DNA from: Sparassis latifolia | Taxonomy: Eukaryota; Basidiomycota; Agaricomycetes; Polyporales; Sparassidaceae | Reading direction: 5' to 3' | DNA length: 64,000 bases | Assembly: GCA_018466975.1 (NCBI GenBank) | Contig: CM031557.1 | Span: 868,001-932,000, forward strand | In this document: positions 1-12,103 of the stretch, in pieces | Layout of the letters: each line of letters begins with the position of its first letter | How positions within the stretch are numbered: position 1 is the first letter of the stretch | Translations under genes and position numbers: made by a program | Notes under the pieces: generated by a model | What the model saw: the letters and a program-made list of their open reading frames with translations, nothing else | Told to the model about the DNA's origin: nothing | The model's database searches: none

Positions 1-1382
1 CGTGGTCGTCGGAAGAGTTGGCGGAAGAGAGATGCGGACTATACTTGCAAGCAGTACGCGTGTGCTCGACGCGTCACCGTCACGGTCATGCCAGATCGGC
101 ATATTCCGAGACTCCGATAAGTCTGTTTGGCTCGTTGCAACCGTACCCACCGACCATCATCGAGACGAGTTCACACTTCTGACATCTCTGTCAAGAATTT
201 CAACCCGGGAGATTGAAGACCTTTGGAACGACTGCACGCACTACACTCAATCGAGGTTAGTTGCGTGCAGTCTCTAAGTCTCAGAAAGCTTTCCTGTCGG
301 AGCGATCCTCTTATGTTATACCAGCAAACAGAACCGGAATCGCGCTGGTTCATGAGTTGATACAAACTTCTTTTGTCAAATTTCCATCTCGCAATATTCT
401 CTAGAGGACAGTCAAGGTGCGTATGTCATTAAACACGACCTGAAATGCCTAATAATCCACCATGCTTAGTCATGACGACCCGTAGTCTGTTGCACAGTCA
501 CCATCCGCGCGTGTAAAGCGGTGAATTCACAGTCACCGCTCAGCACGCATGCGTGGTCTCTATACCTGCCTTCCAGGCTTCTTCCGATGTTTGCATTTCA
601 CCGATTTGACTTGCATATTAGATATTTGCTACAACATCCTTAAAACAACCACTAGTCGGACAGCCGTCTAGGCTTGCACACCTTACGTACCCCTCCCCGC
701 AGATAGGTTGATATCGGGGCCTCAAAGCATTATTCAGACATCCTCGGTGACAGTCGATGATCCGATAGAGATTTACGTGCTGCACCATTTTGCATATTTG
801 AACCAACCGGATGCCATCTGCATTCATAAGAACTGCAAATAAGCTGGCGCTATTTGTCTCGTGCATCGCAAAGGTCCGTCAGTCAATGAAATCCGTCGTT
901 ATGTAGACGCAGGCCTGGCGTCGATCACATCCCTTTGGAGAAATTCCCATATATGGGAGTCGAGTATGTACGATACACTGAGCTACGACACTCGAACTCT
1001 CATGCATTACTTTGAGCAGCGTCGTGTGCCCTTTTTTGTTTGATTGCTCTTCGTCCAACCTATTGCCTCAGAGTTCCCAGTTGGAACAGATAGATCGACC
1101 TGGTCCCTGCAGACAGCGGTGCCTCCTGACTAGTATGAATACAATGTCGATGGCAGGTGAGACAGCGGATGCAAGTTACTAGGGGCAAACTCCTGGCGGC
1201 TAGGCCGTAAAATCGTGTGGTACTTAAAGGTAGAGCGGATGGGAATGCCTTTCCTAGGCCTCTTAACACCGTCCATTACTCCCGTCGTCCGCAAGGCAAG
1301 CCCATCCTCCAATTGAATAGTAGTAGAGATACAATACTGATTGAAGCTATTTTAGCCGATCAAACAGCACGACAGTAGATCC
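1..1382. other. No supported gene
   Basis: Short overlapping ORFs on both strands lack recognisable domains, plausible introns or family-like sequence. The 91-residue open frame at the left edge (2-277) has no in-frame partner exon that I can see and resembles nothing I know. It could be the tail of a gene lying outside the window. Confidence 0.5.
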
Positions 1383-1908
1383 ATGGCGAACACCAATCCG
1401 AGAAATTGGACAACGGCGAACCGTGAGCCGGCAGTTTAACTCCTTTCCTCAGGAGAGTATTAGGACGTAGTAGCACTAACTTGGGTCCTTTTACAGAGCC
1501 TATGACCCAGAAGCAAGCTGCCTGCATCGCCAGATTGGCGTTTTACCAACACATTAATATGAACGTAGCGCATTTGCGACACAGGATCTCCAAGGCAGAT
1601 GCGAGCGAGCTGATAACGATGATAAATGCTGGTCGGGTGCCGTCTCAGCAGCATCTGCTTGCGCTTGGACAGCAACAAGTCAGTCACCATGTGCTTGCAA
1701 TATGGAGGAGACACTGATTCCGTGTGAATAGATTATTCACCCGCAAGATCCATTCACTCTGGGGCATGCGAACAATCTCGCTACCCACGGTCAGAGAGCG
1801 TACTTGACCGAGTTGTTGACAGAGCGTGGCATGGTTGTCCACATCAGAGATAATCTGACGGTCGCAGAGGCTTCGGTTGTCATCGCAGCGTTGAGGAAGT
1901 TTTCTTGA
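1383..1908 (+). CDS. Small protein with two Gln/Ala-Ser helical repeats (DUF3072-like)
   Basis: The model has three exons, 1383-1422, 1497-1678 and 1795-1908, and gives 111 residues. Donors are GTGAGC and GTCAGT, acceptors are TTTTACAG and GGTCAG, and every junction keeps frame. Residues 16-60 hold a module with MTQKQAACIARLA near its start and SKADASELI near its end. Residues 70-108 repeat the layout with GQQQRAYLTELL and LTVAEASVVIAAL. The spacing T/G-x-x-Q-x-x-Y/C-(I/L)...(K/V)-A-(D/E)-A-S-x-x-I recalls the bacterial DUF3072 family and looks like two helical hairpins. No signal peptide or membrane segment is visible, and no function can be assigned. The internal repeat argues for real coding sequence. 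The second intron is the weakest part of the model. Confidence 0.55.
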
Positions 1909-2407
1909 AGAGGCCCCGCGGTCCACGAGACGTTTAGGAGGGGAAGGTGTACGATATATTTCTATGCTTATTCATGATATCTGTCTATGTTCCGGATTGT
2001 CTTGCATTCCATGCCTGATCAATGCCTGATGCAAACAATTTTTGTTTGGTCATCCCAATGAGTACAGATCTTTAAATCTCCGGCGGTATGTTGTACTATA
2101 GGAAATCCTTGGTAGCCCTCGACTCTCAGGATTCTATCATATTCGTATTGTGGAACGTAGAATATAGTCTACGCACACATTCGGAGTTGTGACGGGATCG
2201 CCTTACCAATCGTGTCCTCTATCGGGAGCGTAGTGATGTGCCTTGGTGCGCAAAGTATGCGGGCTGTACAGCTCTATGTCAACTGAGAACATATATTCTG
2301 GGCAGCCGCATGCCCATGGTTACCTGGTACCTCCTTCTCTCTGATTCTACCATACCACTGTATACAGTCCTGTTGGGATCACGAATAGGCCTGCGAACCC
2401 GTCTTGG
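1909..2407. other. No supported gene
   Basis: AT-richer spacer with only short ORFs. Nothing recognised. Confidence 0.5.
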
Positions 2408-3829
2408 ATGTCTCTACTCACTGTCTTGATCCCGCTCTGTCTCGCGCACGATGCCTTCGCCATACACGCGCTATCGGCGGTCTTGATCCCGCAATAAAGC
2501 TCGCAGCCGACCAATGTTTCTCGAATCAGACTGAGGGCTTCCCCGTAGACGTGCTCGGATACGGCGCAGGAAAATGTCCCATCCTCATCAACTGCGTGTT
2601 CGACAACCTCAGCGCGGCGAATCAGGCAGGCCTCAGTGCAGGTGCAAGCATCGCAGCGCTGCTGCCTACTATCTTGGCGTTGGCCGGTGAGTATCTTGCG
2701 AAGGAAACTTGTAGTATGCACTGGGAGTCTTGACGAGGTATTTGCCACGTTGCGTACAGGTGCAGGACCGGTCGATCTCATCCGACTATCATTCACTTCA
2801 CCTTTGCGAGCGGTTGCAACCTGCTTGTTCGGCGTAGGGCTTCCCTCAGGTCTCTTCCGCCAACTGCGTCCCTCCTCCATGGAAGTTTCCCACTCGGTCT
2901 CCCGCGTCGACGAACGCACGCAATCATGGATAATCCTCACCCCAATCCCGACATCCGCCTTGTTCGTTGCTAAGCGCATTGGTGTGGATCTCACTATTGT
3001 GGCGCTCGCCGGTGTCATGCTCTGGCGGTGAGTTGCGATTGCCCCACTTGGCTGAGAGGACTGCTGGCTCACATGTTATATACGTCATACGGTGCTCATC
3101 CGTAATAGGAATACTCTCGTCTCATCAGTGACAATGGTAACCTTTCGCTGCGAATATTCGTGGCTCTTGCTCTGCTGGCCCATGGCGTGTGTCCTCTGGC
3201 TTATCCTCGGTGTTGTCAGCCTGCGCGTTCTCGCAAAAGATGTCTCTATCGAGGCAGATGGTCGTCCGACGAATTGGCTGTCGGTCCTGTGTATGCCATA
3301 CGTCTGTGAACCGCCAGCTCCACCGGTCGCTGAGACGCGCGATGTCGAAGAGACGGATGTCTTAGCTCCGGCTGGTGGGCAGACGAAGGAGGACGGAGAG
3401 TGGGTGGTGGACACGGAAGGGCAATTGGTATACCGGCTGCATTCCGCAGAAGCATTGCCAGTCCAGGAGATGCAGACGCCAAACTCGACAGCCGGCCTGC
3501 TTTCGCCAAAACCGCACCCCTCAAGGCCCGCTTCCTCAGGCACTTGGCGCTCTGCCGCACGCAGAGGAATTCACTCCGGAGACAGGCACCGCAGCAGGTT
3601 GGCGGCCGTGCGACTGTGCAGAATCACGGTGCGCATCACGATGCGGCATGCTATTCTCTGGGGTTGGTACGAAGCGGGGCTGGAGGTGGTAGCCGTTGGC
3701 ATCTACCTGTACGCCACGTTCGTGCTTGGCAGTATTCTCTTCCTGACGGGGCAAACGAGTATCGAGTACACTGTGCTACTGGTGCTGAGCTTGAGCGCCA
3801 TCAGGATCGCGGAAGCAGTTGCCTTATAG
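2408..3829 (+). CDS. Multi-pass membrane protein, basidiomycete family of unknown function; 5' frame break
   Basis: Exons are about 2408-2686, 2760-3027 and 3109-3829, roughly 420 residues. The ATG at 2408 opens a good signal peptide, MSLLTVLIPLCLAHDAFA. The conserved part, beginning GGLDPAIKLAADQCFSNQTE, is one frame over, so about one base is missing between 2450 and 2475. Downstream introns splice cleanly in that second frame. Hydrophobic segments are AGASIAALLPTILALAG, WLLLCWPMACVLWLILG and, near the C-terminus, GLEVVAVGIYLYATFVLG and TVLLVLSLSAI. An acidic hydrophilic loop lies between. This N-terminal Cys-containing ectodomain plus three or four membrane spans matches, from memory, a family common in polypores with no known role. 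It is either a fresh pseudogene or an intact gene with a sequence error. Confidence 0.68.
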
Positions 3830-4992
3830 CAGAAGGTTTGAAGTTTGTTCGAAATCAAGGCTTGTCATTCTCATCGTTTGCATCCTCATCGATGACTAGT
3901 CGTTGGTGAGATTCCGTTTCGCAACTGTAAACTCCGGTTGCATTCTTGGAATCAGGCTGCTTCGTTCCCCGCATCTATGCGGCCGCAGTACTGATCGTTG
4001 GAAGAAATCAGCTACGACATCCACTTATCCAAGCGGTTTAAATTCCCATTCGTCGGGCGTGGACAGAGAAGTCGACGGGGAGCTCATCTTCTGTGGCGTC
4101 CACGCTAAGTGGACCTCGCATCGACTCGAGCGGAACGGCTCATGAGTCGTGAACTAAGAAGCTTGAAGGCAAACAGGTTGACAACAACTGAACATACTAG
4201 TTCCAATCCGAATACGACAGTTATGCACTTATCCGGTCCTGATACGGAAGAAAGGCTCAAGCAGTGCTCCGACTCGGTCGAGCTCATGGACTGGAGTCCT
4301 TGCCATCCATCCGCATTCCATGATCAGCGGGATCGATGTATGCGCTCGAAGACGGGCTTCCATGAGCCACTCTACCGCTGCCGCGCAATGCAGAACATCG
4401 TACGTCGTGTGAGGACTCACCGGAGTAAGCATCCAATGGCTGAACCAACTCCTGTTCGATTCCGTGATCAACACGGTAATGAGATTCAAACCTTCCAGGA
4501 TCCCGGAAAATCGCGATGAATTACCGATGCATATACCACGCAAACACCAGCCAACAGCCCATACTGAAGTGAGGATCGAGAGGATCATCCACGAGCCTCT
4601 ACTTCAAGTTCCATTGTCACACGCGTGCACTTCCAGAAGGCAAGGTACAACACACCTTCGCGAGAATTAATAACCTCATAACACACTTCTGAGAGATAGA
4701 ACAGCTGTTCGCCTCCAAAATACAGCAAGCAGTCAGTGTCCATGGGAGGAGCCCAAGATCATTGTCGTCGGGAAGAAAGAAGTGCTACTGTATCGCGTAG
4801 ATATGATGATCGGGGTTATCGCTAGTCATGCATCATGCTCTGGTCATGCATCGCAATTATTGCAGACGCTCACTATAAAGCACGAGTCATGACCATCGTC
4901 ACTGGAAACGGTGCGGACAACCGTGAACGTGCCGTCCACGACTTGGACAGGTGCACCAGAACACTAGGCGAGACCGCAGCGTCAACCCGCAG
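3830..4992. other. Intergenic; no supported gene
   Basis: A 136-codon plus-strand frame (4109-4519) and a 119-codon minus-strand frame (4229-4588) overlap each other, with no domain, signal peptide or partner exon. The last 120 bases are the aminotransferase promoter. Confidence 0.45.
4873..4879 (+). promoter_or_regulatory. Probable TATA box of the alanine aminotransferase gene
   Basis: ACTATAAAG lies about 115 bases before the chosen ATG. An ATG at 4889 opens a 35-codon frame whose stop overlaps the main start as ATGA. It sits only about 15 bases after the TATA, so it is probably upstream of the transcription start. Confidence 0.4.
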
Positions 4993-6758
4993 ATGATCAA
5001 ATTTCCCCGCACAGGCCGTATTTTTACCCCGACTTTCACTGCAGTTCGCCACAGGTCCATCATGCGCCCCCTCACCCCCGCCGACCTCAACCCTGCCATC
5101 CTCAACGTCCAGTACGCTGTCCGTGGCGAGCTCGCGATCAAGGCCGACGAGATTCGCGAAAAGCTCGAGAGCAGCGATGACCATGGCCTGCCGTTTAGCA
5201 AGGTCATATCCTCGAACATCGGTAATCCACAGCAGAAGGGGCTTGATCAGCCCCCTCTGACCTTCCCTAGGCAGGTGAGTGACCCTCGTCGAAATCCCAG
5301 CGAAATTCGAAGTTGTAATTTTTCAATGAATCGACCCGGGGAATGCCCAGGCATGGAATATCTACGCTTGACTTAAGCAATACTTGAGTCGATGATGATG
5401 TCGAAACGCGCTCAGAATTGCATTGCAGGGTTTCGAAATTTTTGATGAGATTTTCTGACTACCGTTTTCCAGGTAGCGGCTTTGATGGAGTACCCCCCGC
5501 TCATGGAGTTGGTGAAGGACAAGTGGACACCCGATGTCATTGCCCGCGCCCAGGAATTACACGACGCGAGCGGCTCCATTGGTGCTTACTCTCATAGCAA
5601 GGGTGTGCCACTCATTCGCAAGCATGTCACACAGTTCATCTCAGGTAAATTCCTCATTATCCCCTCTACTCAGGGAATACTTTCTGACGCGCCGCAGAGC
5701 GCGACGGCTTCCCCAGCGACCCCGAGGACATTTTCCTCACCACCGGCGCGTCCTCAGGGGTGTCCCTCATTCTGAACACGCTCATCACTCCACCCAATAC
5801 CGGGATCCTCATCCCAATTCCCCAGTACCCACTCTATACCGCAGTCCTCGCACAGTTCAGCGGCGTGCCCATCCCGTATCATCTTTCCGAGCCCGACGGT
5901 TGGTCCACGACGCTGCACGAGATCGAAGGCGCTCTCGTCAAGGCTGTGAAGGACGGCATCAAGCCCAAAGCGCTCGTGATCATCAACCCGGGTAACCCTA
6001 CCGGCGCGCTGCTCGACAGACACACAATGGAGGCCCTCGTACATATCTGTGAAGATAACAACCTTGTGCTACTCGCAGACGAGGTGTACCAGGCGAACCT
6101 GCACCGGCCGGACGAGCACCCATTCCACTCGTTCAAGCAGGTTGTGCGCCGAATGGGCTCGCCCGTACCCCTTTTCTCCTTCCACTCCATTTCCAAGGGC
6201 GTCTCTGGTGAGTGTGGGCGCCGTGGCGGGTACTTCGAGTGCTGCAACATCTCGCATGAAGTGCGCGCGCTGTTGTACAAGATGGTCAGCGTCAGCCTCT
6301 GCCCGCCACTCGCAGGACAGGTCGGCGTCGACTGCATGGTGCGTCCGCCCAAGCCCGGCGAGCCGTCGTACGCGCTGTGGAAAAAGGAGACGGACACGAT
6401 CCACGCAGCGCTTCGCCACCGCACGCAGCTGATGGCCGGGCGCCTGAACAAGCTCCCGGGTGTCTCCTGCGTCAACTCTCCTGGCGCGCTGTACCTCTTC
6501 CCCCGTCTCGAGCTGCCGCCCACTGCCATCGCCGCCGCGGAGAAGGTGGGCAAGACCGCGGATACGCTCTATGCGCTGGAGTTGCTGGAAGAGACCGGTA
6601 TTTGCGTCGTGCCTGGGTCTGGGTTCGGGCAGAAGGAGGGCGAGCACCATTATCGTGTGACTTGCCTGTGCCCGGGTGTGGAGGAGTATGTCGGCGCGCT
6701 GGAGAACTTCCACATGAAGTTCCTCAAAAAGTACGACGCATTGCCTGTGAAAGATTAG
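4993..6758 (+). CDS. Alanine aminotransferase (class I/II, PLP-dependent), probably mitochondrial
   Basis: Interconverts L-alanine and 2-oxoglutarate with pyruvate and L-glutamate. Exons 4993-5274, 5473-5644 and 5698-6758 give 504 residues, the usual length of fungal alanine transaminases. Family landmarks occur in order: NIGNPQQ near residue 80, EYPPL, GASSGV, the NPGNPTGALL cofactor loop, LADEVYQ, and SFHSISKGVSGECGRRGGY. The last holds the Schiff-base lysine, about residue 318. GICVVPGSGFGQ and a conserved tail follow. The first 23 residues are rich in Arg, Thr and Phe and lack acids, which suggests a mitochondrial presequence. A second in-frame ATG at 5062 would remove it and make a cytosolic form. 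The SGECGRRGGY stretch separates this protein from aspartate or aromatic aminotransferases. Confidence 0.93.
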
Positions 6759-7029
6759 TCGTTTGGCGTGCGTCTGCATCGCTCTCTCAGGTATTGTGCG
6801 TGGGACTTTGAATACTGTTACGACTGCGTCTGTAGGGTTAACATACCATTGTCACATATTCAATCAAAACAGTACTACTCGAAGTTCACGAGTACGACGA
6901 TTCGAATTTGACTTATCAAGTTTTCAAAGCACTGCACGAACGGATATGAATGACACTCCCTGGGTACTACGTAGCGCCTCGCGCTACAACTACTATGAGA
7001 GATTTACGCTAGGGAATGAATGGTCGGAA

Positions 7030-9120
7030 CTACGAGTCCAACGTCCGAGGATGCAAAGCAACGATAAGAGCACCGTTGATCACGCCCTCGCCCTTCTTCT
7101 GAATCCATCGCCCGAACCGCATCTCCTGCCCGATCCCGGCGATCATCAACACGCTGTCCGCCTTCACGCGCCGGTTCCCGTTGACGGCGTCCGAGGACGT
7201 GCTTTCGTCTGGAAGTGTGGTGACACGGGATGCCCATTCCATGCGGTCAAGCGTGTCTTTTGGCGGTGTGACGAATTGAAGGGAGTTGATAACACCGGGT
7301 GCAGCAATGGTTCCGACGAGGGCGAAAGACCTGAGATTGGAGTCGAGCTTCCAAAGGCATATCTGGCCATCCCAGGAACCTACCGGATGAGATCCGTCAA
7401 CATCATATCCGTGTTAGGGATACAGGGAAGGGGCTCACCCGAAGCAAACAGGTCCGAATATCGAAGACTACCCAGCGCAGTCACCCAGCGCGGTTTACGG
7501 ACGATGTCCACATCTTCTGTGTCCACCTGTGATTTGTCTAGCCCATGTGCCAAGGCCTGAGTAAATACAGGCTTCTTCTTTTGTGTCATCCATAAACTGA
7601 TGGACCTGCATGAGATGCAGCGGTGTTGGAGCGATCATGGGATAATGACGATGAGAACAGACAGAAGACTGACCCGCTATCCCCACCACTAACGAAAGTG
7701 TTTTCGTCGACCATCGCCACACACTCTATGCTTCCTTCGACGAACTTCTCCTGCGTCTTCCCGTGGGCTTGATTCGCCTTCTTCCCCCCTACAACCGCGG
7801 CTCCATCCTCGTCCTCATCGATGTCCATCCCGTCTAGGTCGTCAACCCATTTGCTGCCTCCACCTCCTCGGAATACCAATTGCGTCTCTTCTGGGATTTT
7901 CCAAAAACGCACGGTTTTATCTCTGCCGCCGACACTTACAGCTGTCTCTCCGCGTAAAGCATCCAGTGATAGTACTGGGGCTTGATGTCCAAACAACGTC
8001 TCCACATAACCCATGGACGAGAGATCGAACATCTTGAGCGTGCGGTCAAACGACCCGGAGTAAAGCTGTGTTGAGGATGATGCGGACGTCCTTAATGTTT
8101 TCCGGAAACCCAACGCCTACAGAGAAAGCATGCCCGTTATGTTCGCCGGTTGAGCTCGCCTGAGCCGAAGCACACTCACCGAAATTGAGTCTCTGTGACC
8201 TCCAAAGCCCTTCACCCACTCGTTCTTCTCGACGTCCCACACACCTACGCGGCGGTCCTTGCCCCCACTCGCAAGGTATCTCCCGTCCTCACTCATCGCC
8301 AGAGCCCAAACCTCGTCAGTATGGCCTTGAATATCCGCAACTGCCTTTCCTTTTTCCTTCTCCTTCACTGGGCGGACCTTGTAGAATGTATATGACTTCC
8401 GGCCGGTGTACATGTCCCATTTCACAATAGAACCGTCTTTGCTACCGGTAAACAGCCAACGAGCATCCGTTGAACCAACTGCAGCAGTAGTGGGTAGCCG
8501 GTGTCCCCGCAAACGAAGCTTTGGAGCATGCGTAAAATCGTACTGAAGTTCACATGAGTTTCGTCTACCTTAAAATTGAAGACCGTCGCACCGATTCCGC
8601 GACAAATAGATGCACTTTGCCTGCATGCTCCAACACATCCTTCTGTAGGCGGGCGGATATTAACTCTCTGTCAATCTCAGCAGCGTCGAATTCTCCCTCC
8701 GCTAGATTTTCGTGAAGTCAATCCGCATGGTGCAGCTTGGAAGCACAAGGAAAACACACCTGTCGCAAGACCCTGTTTCACGCTCTCCAGGTACAGTTTC
8801 GCCAGTCTCAACCTCTTCTCCGCTGGGGTCTCGTCCTCATCCTCCTCTCCACTCTCGTAGGCGTCTGGAAGCACGTCCGGTGCCCGCAGGTCCATTTCGT
8901 CGATGCCCTCCCCTTCGCCTTCGTCTGTTTCGTCCGACAGCTCCTCATCTCGCCTCTTCCGTGAGTTGGGCGTCCCACCGCTAGCTCTCCCTTTGCCTTT
9001 TGTTGCTGACTTGCCATTCACGCCTTTAGCGAACTTCTTGGATGTGGATGGCCCGCTTTCCTGCGTCACCGACCTTTTCCGTTTGCGAGGTTTAGACGTG
9101 ACAAAAAATGAATCTGGCAT
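7030..9120 (-). CDS. RRP9: U3 snoRNP WD40 protein Rrp9 (U3-55K)
   Basis: Binds U3 snoRNA in the nucleolar small-subunit processome and takes part in early 18S pre-rRNA cleavage. Six exons read from the right: 9120-8760, 8701-8592, 8542-8180, 8116-7674, 7605-7439 and 7379-7030, giving 597 residues. The N-terminus is a Lys/Arg-rich nuclear and nucleolar signal. An acidic stretch follows, then ETPAEKRLRLAKLYL, a signature of this family. WD40 blades include LFTGSKDGSIVKWDM, ASGGKDRRVGVWDV, LYSGSFDRTLKMFDL, SVGGRDKTVRFWKI and a split SGGDSGSISLWM. The blade ASGSWDGQICLWKLD is completed across the last intron. The acidic insert after the RFWKI blade and the KKKPVFTQALAHG segment also fit Rrp9. All five introns are GT-AG, 49-68 nt. 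The gene is head-to-head with the copper-fist gene. Confidence 0.93.
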
Positions 9121-9999
9121 TCTGCGAAGCGTGGAGATTATAGGATAGACTTTGTTGTCAGATAGTCATGGAAATCAGAGGTGGGCACGATGAGCAAGAT
9201 CCAGATTGCACCGAGAGTACTACACTAGGCAGCAGTCTTCGCGAGACGCGATGGAAAATCTACGCAAATCACGTGCTACGAACAGTAACGTGTTTTTGGT
9301 TTTTGGTCGGTTTTTGGAACATTTCAGAGACGGTTCGATATAATAATCTATAGATCTACTCAGATTTCGTTGGTGTCGGCGAACGTCTGCGAGATTCAAT
9401 TTCTCCGTTCCGCTGTCGTCTCGGATGCCACAGAGATGAGAAGCCTGCATTGAGGCTGCTGATGCTTCTGAGCATTAACTTATATTAGCAGGTTCTGATA
9501 CGGAGCTTCAGTCCACGGGTAAGCTCCCACTGTTCCGAGTCCACATCGGAATGCATCTCCCCCACTCCGTGATGATCTGCCAGATATGGAGGAGCTGTGC
9601 AGCAGTCACTCGTCCTCGAGGACCCAGCTGCAGGTCAGGCCTGATCTGGGAGAAGTCGGCGCAGCGGGATTTCCGCCACTCGAGCATTTCACCGCTAATT
9701 TCGTCGTCACAGATTGTCACAGTAACGTGTCCCCTGTTTGCATCTGTTGTGGCTGTGGCGGTATATAGGTGGAGGGGGTAAAAGCCCGCCAACCTTTCAT
9801 CCTTTTCGACCTCATGGTGATACTCATTGAGCAACATTTACCTTTCGCAGTGTTGCCCGTGTCCCAATAACGCACGCTCGAGCGTCGCGGGCGCACCGGG
9901 TGTTCTCACTCGCGTCTGGGGCGTTGTCACCTTCGAAATCTATTGCAACCGAATACCCTATCATCAGCAACACCAATCTCGAAGTTTCCAATAACAATT
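9121..9999. other. Divergent promoter region between Rrp9 and the copper-fist gene
   Basis: About 880 bases with no supported coding sequence. It must hold the promoters of both flanking genes. No clear TATA box was identified for either. Confidence 0.5.
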
Positions 10000-12103
10000 A
10001 TGGTGCGTCTTGCATATATATTGTGTTTGCCCCTTTGAAACCAACCCCTGGGCATTTCTTTTGAACTCCAGGTTTTTGTAGGCGATAAGAAGTACGCATG
10101 GTACGTGACGCGTCATCTTCTGCCTCGTTTCCACGCACTGAGAATAGTCTCAAGTGAAACATGCATAAAAGGTCACCGGTCGTCATCATGCAAACACACC
10201 GACCGACCTCTCTACGAAATCAAGAAGAAGGGCCGCCCCGTTACCCAATGCGAACATTGCCGCGAGCTCCGGAAGACCAAGCAAGTGCACGTCAAGTGCA
10301 TGTGTGGATCGAGGGAGAGGGAGGATGGAGAGGGGGCATCAAGTAAGAAAGGTGACTTCCCGGTACACCGCGCGCGGCCCCCAACTGCGTGCTGACTTTA
10401 AAGGCCTTTTTTTCGCTTGCTGTTCTAGGGAGTGTCAAGGTTCCGGCTAACGCCACGTTTCCCGGTGGCTTGCCAGAAGAGCTGGAGGCGTCGGTCGCAT
10501 TTCATCTTGGATCAGACGGCTCGGATTCTGACCACAGTGGTGAGCAACTTCTTCTTTCTGCAATCTCTGAAAATGTAGCTCATCCTCGTTAGGACGTGGT
10601 TCGTCAGGCCCGTGCAATTGCAAAGATGGCGCGTCGTGTGATTGCTGCACACCTCGTGTTCCCCGCGGTCAGCGTTTGATCAGAGACCGCGATCGTCGTG
10701 AAAGCCGTGGCAGTCTGGAGGGCGTCAAGTCTCCGCCCACCGCTGATTCTGAGCCGCAGATCACACAGCCCGCTGGACTCGTCGTCACTGCCAACTCAGG
10801 AGAATATCGTCCTGTCCTGCCTCGTCCTGTTCCGCAGCGTCAGTCTTCGCCTCCGAAGGCTGTTGAACACGCTGGATCTGTCGCTATGAAGGCGACGATG
10901 GTTCGCAATCAGAGTCATGGGCAGATGTTCTATAGCCCTTATGGCCGGGCATACGAATTCACCCGTTCAGCCGACTACGCTTCCGAGCCATCAACCTCTC
11001 AGCGAATGTTACAGCAAGAGCTCTCAGGCACAAGCTCCCCTTATACCGACGAACAGCCTGCTGTCATGTCAGACTCGATGCCCTCCTGGTTTCCATCGTT
11101 TAGTGTCTCCACTCCCGGCGGAACTACCGTGCCCACGACGTTGTGTGGCTGTGGTTCGTCCTGCGCTTGTGCAGGATGCGCCATCCACCGCGGACCAAAC
11201 GTCGACACCGGAGCTTCGTGCGCCAATCCGGGTGCTTGTATGGGTTGTCTCGATTGTGCCATGCTCTCTATACCCGCATCTGTTCCTCCCGATTCCGTGG
11301 AGGGTCAGCAGGAAGCCTCTCAGCTTCAAGCCATCGACGACTGGATCCGCCAGGTGTCCTCCATGCTCGGGTCGGCCTCCGCCTCTAGCCAGCCCGAGCC
11401 ATCCCTCCATGTCATACCTGACGAGGGTACAGGGCGCATGAACGATGCCGGCCTGCGTTTTGATCCGAGCATGCTGCAGACCTACGCGCTCTGGAACGAG
11501 CTACAGAACGGGCAGTTGCAGGGCCAGCCTGCTCAGCGAGCGCCGGAGGAGTGCTGCAGCGGTCGCTGCAAGTGCCCCGCGGGCCTGTGCTCGTGCTCAG
11601 CGGACTGCTGCGGTTGCTGCCAGGGTTGCGACTGTGCCGAGTGCCCGCACGAGGAGAACCCCAACAGGATGCTTACGTTCGCCATATCTGGCGAGCGCTC
11701 GCCGTGCTGTGGTGGCGCTGACCAGGCGCATCTTACGCCGCGTTCCCCGGTCGCAGTTGTGCCGGGATGGAGCGGTCAGTCGCTTACCGTCCCGCGTACG
11801 TCTCTGAGTCGCGCGTCGTCTTCGTCATCGCACTCGTCAAGCCATCAGTCGTACTCGTCTACACCGGGGTCTGTCCATGATGGTGCTGCGTCGCAAAGCG
11901 AGGACGTCCGTGCCCTCCGTTCGTCATTGCGGATGATGAACACAGACATGGATATGGACATGGATGTCAACATGCATGTGCCTACGCATTCACAGATGAA
12001 CTCTCCGTCGCCAATTCCTATACCATCTACCGATCCTGATCATCGGACTAGTTCTGGTTCCGTAGAGTACGGTGTGGGTCCTGGTATTGTACGGATGTTC
12101 TAG
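10000..12103 (+). CDS. Copper-fist transcription factor (Mac1/Ace1/Cuf1 type)
   Basis: Copper-responsive DNA-binding regulator, expected in the nucleus. Exons are 10000-10002 (ATG only, plus the 5'UTR), 10072-10100, 10155-10342, 10429-10539 and 10593-12103, giving 613 residues. Residues 1-53 are a textbook copper fist: MVFVGDKKYACETC, then GHRSSSCKH, KKKGRPVTQCEHC and RELRKTKQVH. Zinc ligands are C11, C14, C23 and H25, and the KGRP minor-groove motif is at 36-39. A downstream GPCNCKDGASCDCC segment resembles the copper-thiolate regions of these factors. Further Cys clusters lie at about 295-309, CGCGSSCACAGCAIH, close to the Mac1 repeat, and at about 431-461, which has 14 cysteines. The C-terminal third is Ser-rich and probably disordered. 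An intron lies directly after the start codon. Whether it controls copper uptake or detoxification genes cannot be told from sequence. Confidence 0.92.

Noticed and set aside
5754..6779. Long minus-strand frames opposite alanine aminotransferase
   Set aside because: Shadow ORFs caused by GC-rich codon usage of the real gene on the plus strand.
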